DNA of 64,000 nucleotides from Cupriavidus malaysiensis (GTDB lineage Bacteria; Pseudomonadota; Gammaproteobacteria; Burkholderiales; Burkholderiaceae). The position numbers and the translations under genes are program-made. Shown one piece after another: positions 27,340 through 35,477 of the stretch (its first letter is position 1; each line of letters opens with the position of its first letter). The stretch lies in assembly GCF_001854325.1 (NCBI RefSeq), contig NZ_CP017754.1, forward strand, positions 2,604,001 to 2,668,000. Direction: 5' to 3'. The notes below the pieces were generated by a model. The model was not told where the DNA came from. It worked only from the letters and a program-made list of their open reading frames with translations, and made no database searches.

Positions 27340-28398
27340 CTACTGATAAGAGAAAGTAATCGTACTTTGTGCCTCAACCGATCCCGGCGTGACGGTTTTC
27401 CCGGTCTTGACATACTTGGCCACAAAGGAAAGCCCGATCGCCCCATTCGCCCCGGCCGTATCGACGTACCATTGGTTGGTATTCCCTTTCGCCGAGGAGT
27501 CCGGCCCGTAGCTGACCGGCGTCGTTGCCTTCTCGCGATAGATCTTGATGCCGACACCGCCGGCTCCCGAACCTTTGCCAAGACTGAGCGTGTCGCTTGT
27601 ATTCACGGGATTCGATGCGTCCGTCATCGTTGCGTAGACCTTCACGCCCTGATCGCACTGCAATCCCAGCGAGAACGGGGCAGAGGACTCTGCCGACTCG
27701 CCCCTCTGCTGATTCAGGCTGTGAGCCGACACCTTTGGCAGCGAAACGGTCTGCTTCGCACCGCTCGTCAACTTGCATGATCCGGCCTTGACGGTAGCGT
27801 TCCCTTTCACTCCCAAAGTCGTCGTCAGAAGGTCTTTTGACGTCGATTTCTGCTTGATATAATTCACCGGACTCATGGTGAAGCTATAGCTCCCGGACTT
27901 CACCCGCCCCGTGAAAACCAAGGTTGCCCTGAGCTGCAAACCTATATAGAAAATCCCGCTCGTTGGATAACTCAGCGAGCCGATATCCTGCTCCGCGGAT
28001 TTGATCGGGACCCAATCAGCCGTATTGCTCAACCTGGCCGCCATGGCGACCCCGATACCCGGCACGCTAGTCTCCCAGACGGCATGCTCCACGCCATTCT
28101 GCGTATAAGTGACAGTGGATTTTTTAACCGTCTCAGGAATGACGATCGACCCATTGACTCCCGACCTATCATTGCAGGTCAGGCTTTCATTGATCTGAAA
28201 TATCGAGTAGCTGAATGAATTGTTAGTGGCGCCGGAAGACACCGCCATCCCCGGGGCCATGGCATCCTCCGCACTGGAAACCGTTTGCGCAGGAAATGAT
28301 ATGGTCGGGCTACCGCTCACCGACCAGCAGATCTCCGCCGCATGAGAGGAAAGTGAAAACGCAGAAAATATAAAAAACAATAATATTCTTGTTGTCAT
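27340..28398 (-). CDS. Two-domain fimbrial adhesin-like subunit (second of two paralogues)
   Basis: A 352-residue exported protein. The signal peptide is MTTRILLFFIFSAFSLSSHA. An N-terminal domain of about 170 residues without a clear family is followed by a chaperone-usher pilin domain (about 190-352). The pilin domain has the Cys pair SCKL and LQCDQ and ends TITFSYQ with the penultimate Tyr needed for chaperone pairing. The C-terminal half is clearly similar to the neighbouring subunit, with DTLSLGKGSGAGGVGIKIYRE and SYGPDSSAKGNTNQW. The layout is that of a FimH-type tip adhesin. The ATG at 28398 is set by the signal peptide, and longer starts are basic and unconserved. The gene is clearly poorer in GC than its neighbours, which suggests transfer or rapid diversification. 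Confidence 0.8.
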   Translation of the reverse strand: MTTRILLFFIFSAFSLSSHAAEICWSVSGSPTISFPAQTVSSAEDAMAPGMAVSSGATNNSFSYSIFQINESLTCNDRSGVNGSIVIPETVKKSTVTYTQNGVEHAVWETSVPGIGVAMAARLSNTADWVPIKSAEQDIGSLSYPTSGIFYIGLQLRATLVFTGRVKSGSYSFTMSPVNYIKQKSTSKDLLTTTLGVKGNATVKAGSCKLTSGAKQTVSLPKVSAHSLNQQRGESAESSAPFSLGLQCDQGVKVYATMTDASNPVNTSDTLSLGKGSGAGGVGIKIYREKATTPVSYGPDSSAKGNTNQWYVDTAGANGAIGLSFVAKYVKTGKTVTPGSVEAQSTITFSYQ

Positions 28399-28612
28399 CC
28401 CTTGCCCCCAGAAACGAAGCAATAACACGCACGCATAACGCTCGCTTTGATGCTGCCGACCGTCCCGCCGCGTACACGGCTCATCGCTTGTCGCGCGTAT
28501 GCCAGCCTCCCATTCCCCGCATCCGATCGGACATGACCCTGTCACCCCAGCACGCTGCAATGCCGTTCCGGTCCCCGATTCGATCCTGCTTTCAGCAAGG
28601 AAGCCCGCCCGC

Positions 28613-29617
28613 TCATTGATAGCTCATGGTGAACGTGGCGGTGCCATTCGCCGTGCCGGGCACGACGGTGGAGGAAGTCCGCACGTAGCGAGCCTTGAAA
28701 GGAATGGTCACGTTGACGTTGCCGAAGCTGCCGACCTTCCATTGATTGGGATTGTCTGCCGCCGCAGAGTCCGGACCGTAACTGACCAGCGTGTCATCAG
28801 CACCACGCAGGATCTGAATGCCGAAGCCTTTGGCTTTCGAACCGGACGCCAGCGAGAGCGTATCGGTTTGATTAGCGGGGTTCGCCGAGTCCGTCAGCGT
28901 CATGTACATCTGCGTCGTCGTACCTGGGTTACCACCAGAGCACTGGAGGCGCACCTCGAAGGATTTTGGTGAAGACGTTGCGCCGACGCTTTTCAGCTCG
29001 CTGGTTGTTGCCTTCCCCAGATCAACGTCCACTTTCGGGGTCAACACATTGCAGGTCGGAACTTTCGGAACGATATTGATCGAGCCATTCGTCACAATGG
29101 AGCGGATCTGCTTTTCATGCGGGATGATATAGGTCATACCGACCTCCCCGCTCAAAACGCCTGCTGCCGTGATATCGCCGGTCTTCACAAGCTCAATGGT
29201 AAATTCCGTCCCTGCGGCCAGCCCATAGTCAGTACCGGTCCCGTCAGTCGATTGCGGCCACCAATCATCCTTATTGATACCCCCTCTGATGCGAACCCCC
29301 ACTCCGGCAACCGGCGTGGGATAGGTGTTGTACTTTCCGGGAGCGGCGCTTGTCGAACCGAAATACCCGACGAGACCAACGGTTGAATCGCAATACGCCC
29401 TCCCGCCCGATCCGGTCGAGCTCCCCGACGACGTGAAGATCACCGTGCCCTCCTTGACATTGGGATCAAATGGAGGCGGAGAGAATTTCGGCAGCGTGAC
29501 GACGAGATAATCCACTTCTTTGTTATCGGTCGTCTTGACCGTGCATTTCGCATTCGCATAGCTGGATAAAAGAACCAGGATCGCGACGCCGATGAATTTG
29601 ATTTTCCCCTTGTTCAT
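28613..29617 (-). CDS. Two-domain fimbrial adhesin-like subunit (first of two paralogues)
   Basis: A 334-residue exported subunit. Signal peptide MNKGKIKFIGVAILVLLSSYANA is followed by an N-terminal domain of about 150 residues (starting KCTVKTTDNKEV) and a pilin domain from about residue 175 (CNVLTPKVDVDLGKATT...VRLQCSGG). It ends FTMSYQ, the chaperone-recognition C-terminus. AAGGAG lies seven bases before the ATG. The pilin domain is paralogous to the next gene (DTLSLASGSKAKGFGIQILRG), while the N-terminal domains differ, as expected if they bind different targets. A 214-bp gap separates the two genes. Low GC, like its paralogue. Confidence 0.8.
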   Translation of the reverse strand: MNKGKIKFIGVAILVLLSSYANAKCTVKTTDNKEVDYLVVTLPKFSPPPFDPNVKEGTVIFTSSGSSTGSGGRAYCDSTVGLVGYFGSTSAAPGKYNTYPTPVAGVGVRIRGGINKDDWWPQSTDGTGTDYGLAAGTEFTIELVKTGDITAAGVLSGEVGMTYIIPHEKQIRSIVTNGSINIVPKVPTCNVLTPKVDVDLGKATTSELKSVGATSSPKSFEVRLQCSGGNPGTTTQMYMTLTDSANPANQTDTLSLASGSKAKGFGIQILRGADDTLVSYGPDSAAADNPNQWKVGSFGNVNVTIPFKARYVRTSSTVVPGTANGTATFTMSYQ

Positions 29618-29763
29618 GCTTGACTCCTTGTTTTCCGATCTTCCCGCGTGCCATGGCCGCGTCTTGTTCTGCGTTCAGCCTCGTCGATTTCGCCGCTGGT
29701 TTCGTGCGCAAGCGCCGCACATCGATGCAGCCCAGGCCCCCGATGCGCGGCCCCGGAAGGCGA

Positions 29764-32286
29764 TCACTTGACGGTGGTGACCATCGCGCCGCGCACACAG
29801 CTCGCCACCTGCCGCTCATACATCAGCGCCTTGTTCTGCGGCTTCAGCGCGTAGCCGATCGTGCATTGCTCGTCGCCCCAGCGCACGTCGATGCTGCCCT
29901 TGTCCTGGATACCGAACACCAGCAGGCGCGACTGGTTGTCCACCATGCCGAGCGGCCTGCCCTTGGCGTCATAGGCGTGGGCGCCGAACGGCACCTTGCC
30001 GGCCTGGTCCAGGCTCAGCTCGAACTGCACGCGGCGGCCCGTCTCGGCCTCGAAGCGCGTCTTGACCACGGCGCCGCGGGTGGGCACCACCATCTTGGAG
30101 TTCTCGGTGATCTCGGTCTCGACGCCGGTGCTGGACGGATCGACGTTGAGCCAGTTCACGCGATAGGGCTGCAGATAGGGCACCACGGCATAGCCGCTGC
30201 GGTCGGTGCGGACCGACGGCGAATTGCTCATCGACACGCCGGCCACCTTCGGCACCTCGACCACGGCAAAGGTCTCGCCCAGCGGCTGGCCCAGTGTCAC
30301 GCCGCCGCCGTGCAACACCACGGAGCCCGAGGCGCTCGCATCGACGTGGCTGCCGAAGCGGTTCTGGCTGGCGTTGCCGCTCAGCTTGGCCGTGGGCGTA
30401 TCCCAGCCCAGGCTGACGCCGCCCGAACCGCCGCCGTCGCGGCTGTAGCCGGCCTGCACGCCATAGTTGACGGTATTGGCATCGTTCAGATAGCCCGTCA
30501 CGCCGGACTGCAGGTTGTAGTCGCCGCGCACCGACGACACCGCGTTGGCGTAGGCCCGATGCGTTCGCCCCACCTTGCCCAGCGGAATGCTGAGCGACAC
30601 ACTGAACTGCGTTTCGGGCCGGGCGGCCAGGCCCGAGTCCCGCGTATGCGACACCGACAGGCTGTAGCTGATGTCCTTGTAGCTGCTGCTGTAGCCGAGC
30701 TGCACGCGCCGGCTGCGGCCGTCGCCGCTCCAGTAGCTGGTGTCGCCCACGCCGAGGTACAGCGAGCCGCTCGACAGCGGCTGGCTGATATTGACGTCCA
30801 CCCGGCTCTTCTGCCGGCGGAAGCCCTGCCCGTCGGGGCGGTCGGTCTCGTCCACGTGCTGGCTGAAGGTACGGTAGCCGTCCGTGGAATAGCGGTAGCC
30901 CACCATGGTGAAGGTGGTGTTGGTGGGATTGACCGTCTTCGAATACAGGAAGCGGACGCTCTGCCCCTGCCGGGTGCCGTTGGGCGTGCGCGAGCGGCTG
31001 TGCGTCACGTCCAGCGACACACCGCCGATACGGGTGTTCACGCCCACGCCGAGGTTGGCCGCCGCGTAGTCTTGCGACGCCTGGATGCCGCCATAGGCCG
31101 TCCAGTCTTCGGACACGCCGTAGACCATGGTGCCCTGCAGGAACTTCGGGCGCGACGAACCTTCGCCGCGGTACTGGCCGCCGGCCAGCGCATAGCGCAG
31201 GCTGCCGTGGCGCACCATCACCGGCAGGTAAGAGTACGGCTGCGTAAAGCGGCGCACGCGTCCGTCGGCCTCGGTGATACGGATCTCGAGGTCGCCGTTG
31301 GAGCCGCTCGGATAGATGTCATTGATCTCGAACGCGCCGGGCGGCACCGCCGTCGAATAGATGACGTAGCCGTTCTGGCGCACCTCGACCACGGCATTGC
31401 TCTCGGCGATGCCGCGCACGGTCGGTGCGAAGCCCATCTCGCCGTCTGGCAGCATGGCCAGGTCGGTGCCGATCTGCCCGCCCAGGAAGCGCACGCTCTC
31501 GAAGATGTCGCCCGGCGTGTACAGTTCGCCCGCCGACGCCTTGCCGCGCAGGCTGGCGAAATTCCGCTCCACGTAGGTGCGGTTGCTGGAGAAGCGGCTG
31601 CCCGTCTCGGAGGAGCCCGACAACGAGGATTCGTTGCGGAAGCGCCAGCCGCCGATATTGAAGCCGCTGCGCAGGCCGAGGTAATAGTAGTCGCTGTGCT
31701 GGCCGTTGCCGTCATTGCGGCTGTAGGTGGCCTGGTAATCCGTGTAGAGGGCCGGCACGCCGTCATCCCACAGCGACGGATCCACGTAGCCGCGCGCGGT
31801 GCGCAGCACATAGGCCTGCGGAATGCTCAGGAAAAGCGAGAGCGTGTTCGCCTCGAAATCCACCGCCGCGCCGTCCGCCAGCGCGGACAGGTCAACGGCA
31901 GCGTTGTCATCGGTGCCAGCGGGGATGCGACCCTCCTTCGCCAGCTTGGCCACGTCGACACCGATCGCGCGCAGCAGCCCGAGCGGGATGGCGGGCCGGA
32001 CCAGGCCTTCGGCATCCGGATTGAACTGCACGGTGTGGCGCCGGGTCAGCGACTGGTTCAGGTAGACGTCGACGTCGTAGCTGCCGGGCAGCACCGCGTT
32101 GCCCTTCTCGAAATAGTGCAGCGCGACCGGTCCATCACCCTTGCGCAGGAAGGACTCGTTGAATTCCACGGCATGGCCCGCGGAGGGCAGCACCAGCCCG
32201 AGCATAACCAGCCAAGGCACGCTGATCTGCGCGACGTTGCCGAGTTCACTGGACTGCCTGATGACTTCCTTCCTGACGATGACCAT
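29764..32286 (-). CDS. Outer-membrane fimbrial usher (FimD/PapC family)
   Basis: An 840-residue usher, the outer-membrane beta-barrel that assembles and secretes pilins. The signal peptide is in MVIVRKEVIRQSSELG then VPWLVMLGLVLPSAGHA. The mature N-terminal domain, VEFNESFLRKGDGPVALHYFEKGNAVLPG, is typical. The barrel has GFNIGGWRFRNESSLSG and LGGQIGTDLAMLPDGEMGFAP, the plug region VIYSTAVPPGAFEINDIYPSGSNGDLEI follows, and the C-terminal domain carries a Cys pair (EQCTIGY, ASCVRG). The longer in-frame start upstream adds unconserved sequence. Ribosome site is weak (AAGAGA). Third gene of the fimbrial operon. Confidence 0.93.
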   Translation of the reverse strand: MVIVRKEVIRQSSELGNVAQISVPWLVMLGLVLPSAGHAVEFNESFLRKGDGPVALHYFEKGNAVLPGSYDVDVYLNQSLTRRHTVQFNPDAEGLVRPAIPLGLLRAIGVDVAKLAKEGRIPAGTDDNAAVDLSALADGAAVDFEANTLSLFLSIPQAYVLRTARGYVDPSLWDDGVPALYTDYQATYSRNDGNGQHSDYYYLGLRSGFNIGGWRFRNESSLSGSSETGSRFSSNRTYVERNFASLRGKASAGELYTPGDIFESVRFLGGQIGTDLAMLPDGEMGFAPTVRGIAESNAVVEVRQNGYVIYSTAVPPGAFEINDIYPSGSNGDLEIRITEADGRVRRFTQPYSYLPVMVRHGSLRYALAGGQYRGEGSSRPKFLQGTMVYGVSEDWTAYGGIQASQDYAAANLGVGVNTRIGGVSLDVTHSRSRTPNGTRQGQSVRFLYSKTVNPTNTTFTMVGYRYSTDGYRTFSQHVDETDRPDGQGFRRQKSRVDVNISQPLSSGSLYLGVGDTSYWSGDGRSRRVQLGYSSSYKDISYSLSVSHTRDSGLAARPETQFSVSLSIPLGKVGRTHRAYANAVSSVRGDYNLQSGVTGYLNDANTVNYGVQAGYSRDGGGSGGVSLGWDTPTAKLSGNASQNRFGSHVDASASGSVVLHGGGVTLGQPLGETFAVVEVPKVAGVSMSNSPSVRTDRSGYAVVPYLQPYRVNWLNVDPSSTGVETEITENSKMVVPTRGAVVKTRFEAETGRRVQFELSLDQAGKVPFGAHAYDAKGRPLGMVDNQSRLLVFGIQDKGSIDVRWGDEQCTIGYALKPQNKALMYERQVASCVRGAMVTTVK

Positions 32287-32423
32287 AACCGTTTTCTCTT
32301 GTGATTCGCTTCCCAGCCCGTTCCGCGGGCGGGCGCAAAGCGCCCTCTCCCCCCATCCATGAACGGGGGTGGCGGAGATCAAGGGGAAGCGGCGTGTTAG
32401 GCGGCGGCTGTGAGGCGACAGCC

Positions 32424-33140
32424 TCAGTTGCCGGTGGCGCCTTCGTGCGACTGGATGGCGCCGTAGTCGTTGATGGTGTCGAAGCGAACCTTGGCGTCCG
32501 CGTTGGCGGCGCCCGCCGGCAGGCCCTTCACTTCGAACCGGCGCGTTCCGGCCGGCGGCACCATTTCAGGTGCGGCCTCGTAGTCACGGCCGCCGCTGTG
32601 CAGCTTGACCCCGGCCAGCGAGACGTGGAATGCGGTGGGATTGCTCACCTCCAGCTGCGCCTTGCCATCGTGCGGAACCAGGCGCCAGCGCAGTTGCGCG
32701 GGGGCCTTGGCCACATCGCCGGGCAGGCCGGCAGGCCGGTAGAAGAGCTTGATGCGCTGGCGCAGCGCGATCTGCAGTGTGTTCTCGTCCTTGGGCTTCT
32801 GCGGGATCTCCTGCACGTTGACCCAGAAGACCGATTCGCGGTCGGTGGGAAGCCCTTGGCCGTAGTAAAGAATGCGAAGCGTCTGCTGTTTCTCCGCACC
32901 CAGGCGGCCAAGCGTCGGCGTGATGGCGAACGGCACGTCCGCCTTGTCGTCGGCGCCGTCGATCCAGGCCTGGATCATGACGTCCGCCGCCGCACGGTTA
33001 CGGACCAGCACCGACGCCTCCTTGCTCGGCGCGGCCAGCACGACGCGGGTACCGTCGAGCGTGATGCCGGCGAGCGACGCGCCCGAAGCCAGCCCCAGAG
33101 AGCCGGCCAGGGCCAGCCCAGCAATGTGAGAGCGTTTCAT
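32424..33140 (-). CDS. Periplasmic fimbrial chaperone (FimC/PapD family)
   Basis: A 238-residue chaperone with signal peptide MKRSHIAGLALAGSLGLASGASLA. The PapD-like first domain begins GITLDGTRVVLAAPSKEASVLVRN. It contains AWIDGADDKADVPFAITPTLGRLGAEKQQTLRIL and the family signature ESVFWVNVQEIPQ, with the conserved Arg and Lys that bind the pilin C-terminus visible in TRVV and RQRIKLFYRP. It delivers subunits to the usher encoded 137 bp downstream. A hairpin lies between this gene and the upstream pilin gene. Confidence 0.93.
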   Translation of the reverse strand: MKRSHIAGLALAGSLGLASGASLAGITLDGTRVVLAAPSKEASVLVRNRAAADVMIQAWIDGADDKADVPFAITPTLGRLGAEKQQTLRILYYGQGLPTDRESVFWVNVQEIPQKPKDENTLQIALRQRIKLFYRPAGLPGDVAKAPAQLRWRLVPHDGKAQLEVSNPTAFHVSLAGVKLHSGGRDYEAAPEMVPPAGTRRFEVKGLPAGAANADAKVRFDTINDYGAIQSHEGATGN

Positions 33141-33179
33141 ATTGGATTCCGTGATGCCCGGACGGGCGGGAGGCCGGAG

Positions 33180-33208
33180 CCCCCCGCTCAGCCCGGAGGG
33201 TTGGGGGG
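33180..33208 (-). promoter_or_regulatory. Hairpin between major pilin and chaperone genes
   Basis: CCCCCC (33180-33185) and GGGGGG (33203-33208) flank a loop with some further pairing, in the 70-bp gap after the pilin gene. Such intercistronic hairpins commonly give partial termination or mRNA protection so that pilin is made in excess. No T-tract is present. Confidence 0.4.
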
Positions 33209-33210
33209 GA

Positions 33211-33801
33211 TTACTCGTAGGTCAGCGTGAAGGGCAGCGTGCCGTTGGCCTCGCCGGGGCCGATGGCGTCGCCGTTCTTCACGTAGCCCGCGCGCAGGGC
33301 CAGCTTTGCCGTGTACTTGTCGCCGTCCTTGGCCAGCTCACCCTCGATCACGCTGTTGCCGCTCAGGTCCAGCAGCTCGTTCTTGCCGTTGTACAAGCCG
33401 ATGCCCACGCCGGTGGCCGGGCCGGTGATGGCGAGCAGCTTGTTGTTGTGCTTGTCGATACCCGAGCCGGAGACCGGGTCGAAGCGGACCTTGACCGTGT
33501 TCAGGCCTTGGGCGGAGTTGTCGCAGTTCAGGTCGAGGTTGATCGCGGTGCCGGCGATGATGTTGCCGCCCGCGGTGCCACCCAGCGAGTCAGTGGTGAC
33601 CTTGCCGAGCTTGACGTCGATGATCTGATTGCCCTGGCTGCCACCCACGTTGGTGCCGCTGCCGCCGACGAGGCTGCAAGAGGCGGCGATGATGCTGCCG
33701 GTGAAGTTGATGGTGCCGTCGGCGGCCATGGCCGAGCTGGCGCCGAAGGTGGCGGCGGTGGCGGCGGCGGCGATGAGGGCCATGCGGATCTGCTTGGACA
33801 T
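33211..33801 (-). CDS. Major fimbrial subunit (type 1 pilin family)
   Basis: A 196-residue pilin. Signal peptide MSKQIRMALIAAAATAATFG with cleavage after AMA, then the donor-strand extension DGTINFTGSIIAASCSLVGG with the first Cys. The second Cys is in LDLNCDNSAQG. The C-terminus LPFTLTYE has the penultimate Tyr recognised by the chaperone. Glycine-rich loops (GGSGTNVGGSQGN) are conspicuous. It is first in the operon with a strong AGGAG ribosome site, as expected for the most abundant subunit. An RcsB-box-like motif and a GATAAT -10 candidate lie upstream. Confidence 0.93.
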   Translation of the reverse strand: MSKQIRMALIAAAATAATFGASSAMAADGTINFTGSIIAASCSLVGGSGTNVGGSQGNQIIDVKLGKVTTDSLGGTAGGNIIAGTAINLDLNCDNSAQGLNTVKVRFDPVSGSGIDKHNNKLLAITGPATGVGIGLYNGKNELLDLSGNSVIEGELAKDGDKYTAKLALRAGYVKNGDAIGPGEANGTLPFTLTYE

Positions 33802-33852
33802 ATTGTGCTCCTGTGAAGGTTGGTAGTGAGGTTCTCCCGAAAGAGGACCCCA

Positions 33853-33896
33853 TTATCTCGACCGAAGCACATTCCGATAAAGCAGCCGAATCCTAA
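33853..33896 (-). promoter_or_regulatory. Candidate fimbrial promoter with RcsB-box-like activator site
   Basis: On the minus strand a -10 candidate GATAAT (33853-33858) has no good -35. Instead, TAGGATTCGGCTGC (33883-33896) matches the remembered RcsB consensus KMRGAWTMWYCTGS at 12 of 14 positions. Its centre is about 44 bp before the predicted transcription start (about 33846). This is the position of an activator overlapping a weak -35. The predicted leader to the pilin start is about 45 nt. Confidence 0.5.
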
Positions 33897-34039
33897 GATT
33901 GGATCAGAAAAATCCGATTATGGTCAGACCCCACCCTTTCCGCCCCCCGACACCATTTGAGAGAAAGCATGACGCCAACCTGGGGTATAGTATGGATTAA
34001 TCCTGGCCACTCCCCAGCGGGAAACGACTCCACCAACCT

Positions 34040-34447
34040 ATGAATGTTCTGAATATGCGGAAGCCTTTGCGCTCTCTCTTCGCAGCCACCCCACGCCCAG
34101 CCGCCCCACGGCGGTCCGAACGCCCAAGCACCGCCGTCGACGCACACGGCGATGGCACGCAGGCACTGCCACGGCGCAAGCCCTGGCAGATCTGGCGCCT
34201 GCAATCGGCCGGATGGGGCTACTGCGCCCTGGCGACAGCCATTCCGCCGCAACTGCAGGCCGGCCGCAAGGCGTGGCGCGGGCAGCTGCCGGCGCGCGAT
34301 CGCTATGGCGAGGCCAAGGTGGCACGGCTGGGCTGGGCCACCTTGCAGGTCGTCGGGCGTGCGCCCGCGGCGGCCGGCGTGATCGGCGCCAAGCGTGCGC
34401 TGCGCTGCCTCTATCAGCCATGGAGCCTGCAGTTCCGCGCCGGCTGA
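34040..34447 (+). CDS. Hypothetical protein of unknown family
   Basis: A 135-residue frame, divergent from the fimbrial operon. I do not recognise it. Codon choice (CTG, GCC, GGC, CAG, CGC) is that of a real gene of this genome, and the opposite-strand frame looks much less natural. The middle contains KPWQIWRLQSAGWGYCALATAIPPQL and ARLGWATLQVVGRAP. The N-terminal third is Pro/Arg-rich. No signal peptide, membrane helix or known motif is seen, and no good ribosome site precedes the ATG, so the true start may be later. Its place beside the fimbrial genes hints at an accessory role, but that is speculation. Confidence 0.45.
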   Translation: MNVLNMRKPLRSLFAATPRPAAPRRSERPSTAVDAHGDGTQALPRRKPWQIWRLQSAGWGYCALATAIPPQLQAGRKAWRGQLPARDRYGEAKVARLGWATLQVVGRAPAAAGVIGAKRALRCLYQPWSLQFRAG

Positions 34448-34831
34448 GCCCGCCACGCCGTCGGCAGCCACACCTCGCGGCACGGATTTATCGGAAGGGT
34501 ATTTTCCATCGCTTCACCCAGCACTTTCACCGCACTCCTCGCCGCCACCACGTACCCTAATTGGGAAAGGAAGACCTTGTCCAACGGGGGAGACATGATA
34601 ATCCGGCCGCCATCCGAGAGATCGAGGCATCAGAATCCGCATCGGAAAAAACGGATTCTAAATGAATATCCATTAATACATCGAATCCAGTCTCCGCGGC
34701 GCTCCCGGGCTTCTTTCAACCATGGCAGGGATGCCGGCGCTGGCATGGGCGGCGGCCATGGGTGGCGGCCCTGATGGAAAACAAGGCGGCGGCCTGCCGG
34801 GCCGCCGCGGAACTTGCTGCCCTTGGCTGCC
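34448..34831. other. AT-richer gap with inverted repeat and recurrent GGATTC words
   Basis: A 384-bp spacer without a convincing gene. It contains a perfect eight-base inverted repeat AGAATCCG-N12-CGGATTCT (34632-34659) around an A-run. Further GAATCC or GGATTC words occur at 34634, 34653 and 34684. The base composition is AT-richer than the core genome around 34600-34700. No RNA gene is recognised. Confidence 0.5.
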
Positions 34832-35068
34832 TCAGCCGATACGCACCCGCGCCTGCAGAGCGCCACCCGTGCCATGCATGCGCCCGGACAGTTCCAGGGC
34901 CAGGCCGGCACCGAGGTCGGCCAGGCCGGAAATCACCGCATCGCCATCGCTCAATTCCGCGATGGCCTGCAGCAGCGCATGCAGGTGCCCGCAGGCCTCG
35001 GCCGCCTCGGTGCAGCGCCCCGCGGCCTCTTCCATCATGGACAACAGTTCGAGCCGGGTCTTAGCCAT
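34832..35068 (-). CDS. Small hypothetical helical protein
   Basis: A 78-residue protein starting MAKTRLELLSMMEEAAGRCTEA. It is mainly helical, with AEACGHLHALLQAIAELSDGDAVISGLADLGAGLALELSG. It resembles the small unknown proteins of Pseudomonas and Burkholderiales that carry one amphipathic helix pair, but I cannot name a family. GGGAG seven bases before the ATG at 35068 supports this start. Longer in-frame starts are basic and unconserved. No neighbour shares its strand closely, so the function is open. Confidence 0.5.
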   Translation of the reverse strand: MAKTRLELLSMMEEAAGRCTEAAEACGHLHALLQAIAELSDGDAVISGLADLGAGLALELSGRMHGTGGALQARVRIG

Positions 35069-35477
35069 GTCTCGTCTCCCGCAGGACACGGCAGACGGGC
35101 CGCGTCGCGTCGGCCTCGCACGATAGGCAATGCCAGGGCGCTTGGGTGTTCCCGGGATGTGCGACATAGGGAAACGGGAGGATGTGGGAAATGCGTTGCC
35201 CGACAGGGGCGAGCGAAGACTGGGGCATGGTGTTGCCTCCTTGGTATGCGGGACGGACACCGCTCCCCGACGCCAATCGGGGTGGGCGGGCGCAAGGCGG
35301 GGTTGGCGTGCCGGTACCAAGGGACCGGTGAGCCCGAAGGCTCCCCTGCCAGGGCCCGCCCAGAGAAGGCAAGCAAAGGCATGACGGACGAAAAAACCGC
35401 CGGAGGGCGGTCATCCGCCTTGGTATTCGGGACGCCAATCCCGGCCACTGTGGTTGCAGTGGGCGTGGGAAGTATAG
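35069..35477. other. Intergenic stretch with partial repeats and a terminator-like hairpin
   Basis: A 409-bp spacer with no convincing gene. A 17-bp word, CCTTGGTATGCGGGACG, at 35239-35255 recurs with one mismatch at 35418-35434, both close to a GACGCCAATC word. The second copy looks like the first with about 20 bp deleted. A minus-strand terminator-like hairpin lies at 35391-35411. The right end has lost the 5' half of higB, so this may be a small rearrangement scar. Confidence 0.5.
35391..35411 (-). terminator. Minus-strand terminator-like hairpin
   Basis: On the minus strand ACCGCC and GGCGGT pair around a four-base loop and are followed by six T. It would stop leftward transcription, but no gene with its 3' end here is visible, so it may be a relic. 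Confidence 0.5.

Noticed and set aside
33893..34483. A 196-codon minus-strand frame upstream of the pilin gene
   Set aside because: Codon use is unnatural, and it would run across the pilin promoter region. The plus-strand frame at 34040 is more gene-like.
34646..34665. A fourth RcsB-box-like site around the AGAATCCG inverted repeat
   Set aside because: Only about nine of 14 positions fit, which is too weak to separate from chance.
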